64,000 nucleotides of DNA from Angiostrongylus vasorum (lineage: Eukaryota > Nematoda > Chromadorea > Rhabditida > Metastrongylidae): the NCBI GenBank assembly GCA_018806985.1, contig JADANN010000290.1, positions 310,001-374,000 on the forward strand, read 5' to 3'. Shown here in pieces: positions 58,401-64,000 of the stretch. The position numbers and the translations under genes are program-made. How positions within the stretch are numbered: the first letter of the stretch is position 1; the number at the start of each line of letters is the position of its first letter. The notes below the pieces were generated by a model. It was not told the origin of the DNA. It saw only the letters and a list, made by a program, of their open reading frames with translations, and ran no database searches.

Positions 58401-61400
58401 ATTTTTATTATAATATAAAGAAAAATAGACAGTCTTGGACGGAAATGAATCGAGAATCGTCTCGCGTAGAAAGTCGCTGTGGAGTGAAGCAACTTTATTC
58501 GTGTAGCGCTCGATTCCAGCAAAGGATATCCACATCACAAGAAAACACAACTCTATTGAACACTCGGTCTAGTCACTGAACTTCTGAAGAATTCGATGGC
58601 CTGAAACGTTAACTTAAGCAGAGTTTTAGAATAAATCCATTAAGCGTTGTCAATATATTACAATGTCCGATAAAATTTCTTTACAGCTATCGTCGTAGGT
58701 TGCAAACTGAGTTTACTTACTTGATACTTGAATGGCCCGTCCTCAGTGGTTTTGTGGGCTCCAGCATAATCTCCATTTATCGGAGATTTGCTGGTTAAGC
58801 CATTGTGGTTTCCTGGAGTCCCGAGGTCAGCCTGGCCAAAGTCTGCCTCAGGTCTTCACTACCACAGGCAGCCGAAGCCCTTGTGGATCAGAGGGATCAT
58901 GCGACTCAAATCATGCGACTTCGATACCGGGACGGTGGTGGATCCTGGTATTGGTTTACTCTTAGCTAGGCTTCACGCCGGACTCCTTCTCAGCTTGGGA
59001 GACCCTGCCAGGGGGATAAATCTCCCGCTGTACATCACACGACACCCAGAAACACCTCCCAGCTACGATGAGGCGGTAAACAGTTGGGAGGAGACTGAGT
59101 TTAAATCAGGTAATTTCAGATTTATTCAAATGCAAAAAACCATAAGTGTATGAAGTAAGTTTTATTTTTGAGCTATAAACTAATTCTTTTACTACGAACG
59201 CAAATCTCATTTTAAGCATCTTAATTGTTAAGAGCTTTGTTATGTCGTCTATCCTAATGAACGAGCATTACCATATGACGTCATTGAGATCAAACCATGA
59301 TCATCAAAAAATTTTCATGAACTCCACGGGATTCCAGGTTTTGGTCGAGCACTTGCCATTCATTGTGCAGAGCGAGGTATGCCAGTTATGGCTGGATGTA
59401 TGCTCAAAAAAGTATGTGAATTTTTTTACACTTCGGTATTTCTATTCATGCTGTTTCGTAGAGGGCTAGTGCAGCACAGTGGTTAGGTGTGCCTTGGGAT
59501 CTCGAACTCCGCGGTATCCAATCTCTGCATAACTCCGCGATAGTAAAATCGCTAACCGACTTGTCTGCACGAATAAAAAACTGACCTCATACATCTTTAT
59601 GTCACACTATGTCATTTTATAGACAAAATATGCATTCAATCAATCATCTCTACGATGCTACGAATGGAGCTCAGTGCATGACGCATTCCTTAGCAATAAC
59701 TCAACGGCAAACGTTTCATCTTCATCATACTCGCTATTCATCACATAGTGTAAAAACTGGGGACACTATTAAGCTTAAACAATTGTGCACTCCCAAAATT
59801 CCGAGGGTAGAAAGGTAAAGGCGTTCGGCGTTGATCAAATCAATCCTTGAGGGACGCACCATGATTTTCATCCCTTCCGTACCGTTGTTGACATAATCGC
59901 ATACGATGTATAAAGACAGTGCTGCTAACCTCTCAGACAAGTTTTGTAGCAATTTGCCAACTCTGGCGGGATAGAAGGCTTGGTCAGTCTGAGACATTGG
60001 AATTAAACCAGCAACCTGGTGTGCACTGTAGACACCTGTAACCACTGGGCTGCATATCGTCCACGAAATACTAAGGAAAATCCAGAATTCGTTATGTTTT
60101 TTTGGCGTTCGACGTTTGATACCTGTGCTTTCTAGTCTATCGATGAGCTGCAGACGATTTCAAAACACTGTCGAACACCGATCGATGCCTTCATTCTTGA
60201 TGTGACAAAGGACGAAAGCATAGCTGAAGCAAAGAATTACGTTGAGAGTAAGACTGCCAAATACGGTGGTTAGTTTTGATCTTGTCATTTCTAAAGAACT
60301 CCTATCACCATGCTTTTCCTCCTTCTGTAATTTCACACATCAAAAAATTAGGGAGTAAACATTTACTATCTAGTTCATATAACTATGTTTTGTAGAAAAC
60401 TGGCATTTTTTGGGTAGTTGCCAATTTCTGCCTACTGCTTAATAAATTTTAGTGGAAGCGTATTATGTAACATAACTATAGTTTTGTTGCGATATTTGCA
60501 AAACTCCAGAACTCTGGTGTCTGCGGGGGGTGGGGTGGAGGGACCGAACACGCTGTTACCCTTTCCGTGGCTAACGCTTTCACAACCACACCATGCGAGT
60601 CTTTCATTTCGGCTGTCTGATAGCGCCTATAGGTCAGTAACACAGTGGAGAGACATGCGAAACGAAGGACCGGCATGGTGTGGTGGTGAATGTATTAGTC
60701 CCAGGAAAGGATAATGGCGTGTTCGATCCTCACCGCATACACCAGTGGTCTGGAGTTTTGCAAGTATCTCAGCAACACTATGGTTTTTGGGCAGTATTGT
60801 ACTTGGTTTCCGTTAAATCTTGTTAAACGCGAAAGAGTGAATTCTATTAGCAACAAATAAAGTTTGAAGCTGTTTCTTCGATAAGAGACGAGGGTTTCTT
60901 GATAAAAGAAGACCGTGTTTGAGTAGTTGAGAAGATCGGAGATTTACAGACTTTGTTCTATCATCTTCCTAGTACATACGATAACCATGCAGTAATCTCT
61001 TGTGTTTAAATATGTTCGCGACTAAAATTGTCGGAAAGCTGAAAAAATAAACCTAAATTTAAAAAATTCCCACCGCAAGAGCGACAGCTATAAGCATAAA
61101 CAGTAAGCTAACAGACACCATTGTCCCTGTTAGGTGAAATCCAGCCCATTCATTTACATTTGTGGTCGAAATAGGTGCCGTAGAGGAAATAAAAAGGGAA
61201 ACCAATGTTTTCCATAAGTTCTAGAAAATCAGATTTTCATCTGGCGCGAAGAAGAAAGTTTATATCTCGTAGGCAAAACCTGAAGATTCTAGTAATTTCT
61301 ATCCTAACCGCTAACGCTTGATACGAACTGGAGCATCTTCGCTTAGAATTGAAAGCAGCTACTTCCTCCGCATCCAATAAACCACACCCAATGCACTTGA

Positions 61401-63537
61401 TGGGAAGAAAGTCCAGCAATACGTGTCAAACAAGCGAAATTTTGTGAGCTTTCTTTTAGTTCGCAGAGAGACTTCGTGTAATTTCGATGTGATCAGTCGC
61501 TGTTAGGGGGAATGTGTGGCACAGTGTTTGAGTGTGCTCTGTAATGCACATGTCTTTCGTCACTAGCTCGTTTTTGCCAAGCGACAGTACCACCGAAGGC
61601 ACCAAATTGGTAACATACCTATCTTGAACAGACTTATACGCATCTAAAAAGGCTGGAGAATGCCTGCGGTGGAAAAGTGAAGATCCTCGGGCAAGACTCC
61701 TTCTGTGGTTCCACGTTGAATGCTCCCTATCAGCAGTGAGCAGTGTTCATGAATAAAGCCGAGTTATGAAGTCGTACCTGAATCCATTCTCTTATCTGAA
61801 CTTTGTCTTCAATGGTGTATGGAAGCAAGAAGTGCTGGAACTCCCAATAATATATGAAAGAGAATCATACGAAACAAAAAAGTAGAAGTCGTTCTTCTCA
61901 ACGTACTGCCATTTTAATAACGTTTTGCACGGAGCTCTTTGAAGCGCTCTTACTGGCTACTTCGTGTTATATTCATTATAGTCATCATCAGGAATTCTTA
62001 AAGAGAAAAAAAGTATTGCAGGATTTCACATAAATGCTGCTACCTTCCCTACAAGTGTTGGTACTTTTTAATGGAATAAATAGTTTTTGTACAACATGAG
62101 ATCACAAGTTACTAGTTACGCGGACACTTGGATGACCCATTTTCACTGGTTGTGTGGACCCCAGCATGGTCTCCATTTTTCGGAGCTTTGCTGGTTTAGC
62201 CACTGTGGTTACGTAGAGTTCCGAGGTCAGCCAGCTCAAAATCTGCCCCAGGTCGTAACCACCACAGGAAGTCGCTGCCATTGTTAATAAGCGGAAAATT
62301 TGCCACCACGCTACTATATCGATAATTGGGCGGTGGTGGATCATGGTATTAGTTTGCTCCTAGCTGGGCTTTCTGATGGAAACTCCGGACTCCCTTCTCA
62401 GCTTAAGGGACCCTACCGGGGTGTGAATCCACCCGCTGTACATCGTAGCCCAACATTCAGGAACACCTCCGTGCCACGATGAGGTGCTGAACTGTTGGGA
62501 GGGGTCATTTGTTAAGCGGTGCATTAATTTCACTGGACTCCTTTCCTCGCATCTGTCAGTCCCGAAGGTCCTCAAATTTTAGATATACGTTCTGGTTGCT
62601 TTCGGCTATTTCTTGAAGATTTTGCAATTATCGTTAAACTCTGGTGGAGTCGAGTTTCGAAAGAATCCTGTGGGACCATACTAGGACGATCCTAGACACC
62701 CACCACAATCACTTGCTAGTTTTTGTTTTTCAAATGTGTTGATGCCAATTTCCTGAATTTCCTGAACTGAAGGGTAGAAGACTCGGTTCATATGCGAGAG
62801 ATCGTTTTTCGCGTTACTGGGCACCGCATTGTAGATCTATTTAGATATTCTGAAAATTGGGTGACTGGCTGCTCACCTTTCAGCAGGCATTCGCGTAACG
62901 TTTCGCTCGAACTAGTACACTTTTAGGTCTTCATGGCGTTGTGAACAACGCCGGTGTGCTTGGAAACACGTTCTTTGACGACTTTTTGACTATCGAAGAT
63001 TATAAGCAGACAGCCGATGTAAATTTATGGGGTGCAATCCGGATAGTGCAAGCATTTAAACCACTTCTTAAGCGAACCAGGTCAGTTCAGTTCTTGTTTC
63101 TGACTCCATTTCTTTGATAAGAATGTAGGGAAATGAACAATTTCCAATAAGCTTTCTCTTCCTGAAACTCCAACCAATATCGTTTGCAACCTGTTATCTC
63201 TGTCGTCTGTTTCGTTGCAGTGTAAAATACTTTGGAACGGAAAAACATTGAAACGACGCAAGGCAATAATGTCTTAATGCCGACATTTTCTAAAGTAGAG
63301 ATCATAAATCTGTATAATTTATACATGTTATCAAAAAAGAATCAACGTAACCTATGAATAAAGTCGTCTAAAAAACTAAGATCCATCGATGGAATTGCCC
63401 TAAATGCCTTATTTTTTGCTTCTCCACAGAGGCCGAATCGTGATTGCGACCAGTGTTTGTGGTCGATTCGCTCTTATGGGCACTGGACCGTATACGGTAT
63501 CGAAGTTTGCTCTAACTGGTTACTGTGACACCATTAG
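55285..63537 (+). CDS. Short-chain dehydrogenase/reductase, retinol-dehydrogenase type (3' end outside window)
   Basis: Classical SDRs of this type oxidise or reduce retinoids or steroids with NAD(P). Exons 55285-55417, 59338-59411, 60136-60268, 62927-63080 and 63430-63537 join in one frame for 200 codons plus two bases. Residues 5-20 form a hydrophobic N-terminal anchor, as in ER-membrane members. The cofactor motif TGCDSGFG is at 40-47, an LDVT-type motif in exon 3, NNAG at 120-123, catalytic Asn146, Ser173, and YTVSK with Tyr186 and Lys190. The substrate-binding C-terminal third (about 100 residues in relatives) must lie beyond the window. Introns of 3.9 and 2.7 kb are filled with SINE2, SINE1, SINE3 and foldback copies. 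Family certain; substrate unknown. Confidence 0.93.
55450..55760. repeat. Penelope-arm-like foldback in SDR intron 1
   Basis: AACGTTACGATGTCTTCTCC at 55500 and CACGTCGAAACGTTG at 55704 lie in inverted orientation, with CCACAGGTGG and GGACCATC between. Same layout as the 15.5 and 54.3 kb foldbacks, more decayed. Confidence 0.5.
55891..56275 (-). mobile_element. SINE2 retroposon in SDR intron 1
   Basis: Flanked by an 11-bp duplication ATATTCCTTCT at 55880-55890 and 56276-56286. Confidence 0.9.
56330..57050. mobile_element. Cluster of SINE3-like fragments in SDR intron 1
   Basis: Minus pieces at 56330-56410 (TTTGCTGTTTACTATAATTT, AGCAAGGTATTATGTATGAA) and 56815-56890; plus pieces at 56540-56650 (GTAGTTCGATCTGGCATAAG) and 56940-57040 (GTGGGTTCGAAGCAC). 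Otherwise no signal in this stretch. Confidence 0.5.
57208..57495 (+). mobile_element. SINE1 retroposon in SDR intron 1
   Basis: AGTACTGTAGCTCACTGGTT head, box B CTTTCGATCTAGC, body GGTCGGCAAATTGGGATCAG, tail AACACTTTGTCCCTTACCC. Confidence 0.78.
57812..58080 (+). mobile_element. SINE1 retroposon, diverged, in SDR intron 1
   Basis: Box B GTTGGTTCGATCC at 57848, body CAGATTGGTACCTGGAACTT, tail ATGCTATATCCTTCATC. Confidence 0.68.
58190..58385 (+). mobile_element. SINE3, tRNA-headed retroposon
   Basis: Head ACGCATGGTGTGCTGGTGAA, box B GCGTTCGCTCCTC, body GGAGTTTTGCAAATATCTTA, end CCCTGCCGTGGAAAATTGTA. Confidence 0.65.
58716..59093 (-). mobile_element. SINE2 retroposon in SDR intron 1
   Basis: Flanked by a 10-bp duplication ACTGAGTTTA at 58706-58715 and 59094-59103. 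Lies about 250 bp upstream of SDR exon 2. Confidence 0.9.
59338..59411 (+). CDS. SDR exon 2
   Basis: Acceptor ATTCCAG ends at 59337; donor GTATGTG starts at 59412. It completes GFGRALAIHCAERG, the second half of the Rossmann cofactor motif and its helix, then MPVMAGCMLKK, the second strand. Leaves in phase 0. Confidence 0.9.
59463..59730 (+). mobile_element. SINE1 retroposon in SDR intron 2
   Basis: AGGGCTAGTGCAGCACAGTG head starts about 50 bp after exon 2. Body and tail CAAACGTTTCATCTTCATC. Confidence 0.7.
59815..60060 (-). mobile_element. SINE1 retroposon in SDR intron 2
   Basis: Reverse copy: GTAAAGGCGTTCGGCGTTGA, CCAACTCTGGCGGGATAGAA, ending GTAACCACTGGGCTGCATAT. Forms an inverted pair with the copy at 59463. 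Confidence 0.75.
60136..60268 (+). CDS. SDR exon 3
   Basis: Acceptor TTTCTAG ends at 60135 and donor GTTAGT starts at 60269. Forty-four codons plus one base, including AFILDVTKDESI, the family's LDVT region that contacts the adenine part of the cofactor. The final glycine codon is split. Confidence 0.88.
60418..60800. mobile_element. Two SINE3 copies, head to head, in SDR intron 3
   Basis: Minus copy 60418-60610 (CTGCCTACTGCTTAATAAAT ... CACAACCACACCATGCGAG) and plus copy 60655-60800 (ACCGGCATGGTGTGGTGGTG ... TCTGGAGTTTTGCAAGTATC). Confidence 0.65.
61508..61640 (+). mobile_element. SINE1 head fragment in SDR intron 3
   Basis: GGGAATGTGTGGCACAGTGT head and the block GGCACCAAATTGGTAACATA; the 3' half is missing. 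Confidence 0.6.
61645..62115. other. SDR intron 3, no feature recognised
   Basis: No exon or repeat copy seen between the SINE1 fragment and the SINE2 copy. Confidence 0.4.
62121..62503 (-). mobile_element. SINE2 retroposon in SDR intron 3
   Basis: Runs from CACTTGGATGACCCATTTTC to GATGAGGTGCTGAACTGTT. More diverged than the other copies; no duplication seen. Confidence 0.82.
62927..63080 (+). CDS. SDR exon 4: NNAG and catalytic Asn
   Basis: Acceptor TTTTAG ends at 62926 and donor GTCAGT starts at 63081. Encodes LHGVVNNAGVLG and DVNLWGAIRIVQAF. NNAG and the Asn of VNLWG are hallmarks of the classical SDR fold. It leaves after two bases of an arginine codon. Confidence 0.92.
63430..63537 (+). 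CDS. SDR exon 5: catalytic Ser-Tyr-Lys
   Basis: Acceptor TCCACAG ends at 63429 and donor GTAAAT starts at 63538. Encodes GRIVIATSVCGRF and GPYTVSKFAL, supplying the active-site Ser, Tyr and Lys. Ends in an AG of a split arginine codon; the next exon is not within the remaining 460 bases. Confidence 0.92.
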
Positions 63538-63784
63538 GTAAATACTGCATGGCTGTTAACACTCTCGTGACGACGCCTAGTTTCGCTTTTCTGCCGCAAT
63601 AAGCGACTCCTGGTTTTCAGCGTTTACGGACTTATTGGGTTTTTTGACAATGAACAACAATTTTTCAATAGCTAGAAAATGTGGTGGGTTGTGAAGATGA
63701 AAGGGTTGTAGAACAGACTTTGCTCTATCTTTCTTTGGGTGTCATTTATATGCGTAATCCTATTTACTTAGGGGCCAGACAGAC

Positions 63785-63910
63785 AAAAAAGAAGGACCTA
63801 CATGGTGTGGTGGTTAACGCATTAGCCTCCGAAAGGATAACGGCGCGTTCGTTCCCACCGTAGACGCCTGTGGTCCGGAGTTTTGCAAATGTCTCAGCAA
63901 CGTTGTGGCT
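63785..63910 (+). mobile_element. SINE3 copy after SDR exon 5
   Basis: CTACATGGTGTGGTGGTTAA head, box B GCGTTCGTTCCC, body GGAGTTTTGCAAATGTCTCA; truncated before the SINE2 at the window end. Confidence 0.65.
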
Positions 63911-63920
63911 ATTTACTTAA

Positions 63921-64000
63921 TTAGATGCTTAGACACTTGGGCAGCTTGTCCTCACTAGTTGTGTGGGTCAGCACATTCCCCAGTTTTTTTTCAGAGATTT
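63921..64000 (-). mobile_element. SINE2 retroposon, cut by window end
   Basis: Starts TTAGATGCTTAGACACTTGG and GCAGCTTGTCCTCACTAG, matching the tail end of the family; the rest is outside the window. Confidence 0.75.

Noticed and set aside
61237..61419. Minus-strand frame beginning LDFLPIKCIGC, resembling the start of an AN1 zinc finger
   Set aside because: Only the first 11 residues resemble AN1; the later Cys/His ligands are absent and there is no splice support. Likely chance.
1..64000. CRISPR arrays, operons, prokaryotic promoters or phage genes
   Set aside because: Spliced genes, SINEs and LINEs show nuclear eukaryotic DNA; no regularly spaced direct repeats were seen.

Overview
The window looks like nuclear DNA from a parasitic nematode, most likely a strongylid (hookworm-type) worm. 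The sequence is AT-rich. Its introns have short nematode-type 3' splice sites (runs of T followed by CAG or TAG). It also carries diverged RTE-type LINEs, a Penelope-like element with a GIY-YIG endonuclease, and very many tRNA-derived retroposons. There is no prokaryotic gene organisation. The species call is inference; no marker gene settles it.

Two genes can be reconstructed, both on the + strand. (1) A TENT5/FAM46 non-canonical poly(A) polymerase, with coding exons at 22189-22245, 28112-28227, 29577-29715, 30096-30203 and 30424-31173. The reading frame is continuous across all five exons, giving 389 residues, the usual family length, with the nucleotidyltransferase motifs present. A further upstream exon ending at 21062 is possible. 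(2) The first five coding exons of a membrane-anchored short-chain dehydrogenase of the retinol-dehydrogenase type (55285-55417, 59338-59411, 60136-60268, 62927-63080, 63430-63537). It runs off the right edge after about 201 residues, with the whole catalytic tetrad already present. Two isolated exon-like islands (38412-38487, 53328-53453) and one unassigned 95-codon reading frame (16755-17042) could belong to genes I cannot assemble.

Most of the rest is mobile-element debris. I separate: a nearly full-length but dead RTE LINE in the first TENT5 intron (22737-25993) and three truncated RTE pieces (9622-10417, 32450-33668, 41518-42115); a decayed Penelope-like element with large inverted flanks (17509-19330) plus many related foldback fragments, several with a hammerhead-ribozyme-like core; and four retroposon families. 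SINE1 is tRNA-like, about 280 bp, in both orientations. SINE2 is about 380 bp and shares its 3' tail with the RTE piece at 32450-33668. SINE3 and SINE4 also have tRNA-like heads. AT dinucleotide arrays lie near 4.7-4.9, 13.6 and 46.1-46.2 kb, and TCG triplet arrays near 20.85 and 28.38 kb.

The layout is: 0-20 kb gene-free repeats; 20.7-32.4 kb the TENT5 locus; 32.4-55 kb gene-poor repeats; 55.3 kb to the end the dehydrogenase, whose introns are swollen by SINE2, SINE1 and SINE3 copies. The most informative events are a 340-bp palindrome joined to a truncated RTE inside one 14-bp target-site duplication, a SINE2 copy flanked by a 42-bp duplication, and the hammerhead-like motifs in Penelope-derived repeats.
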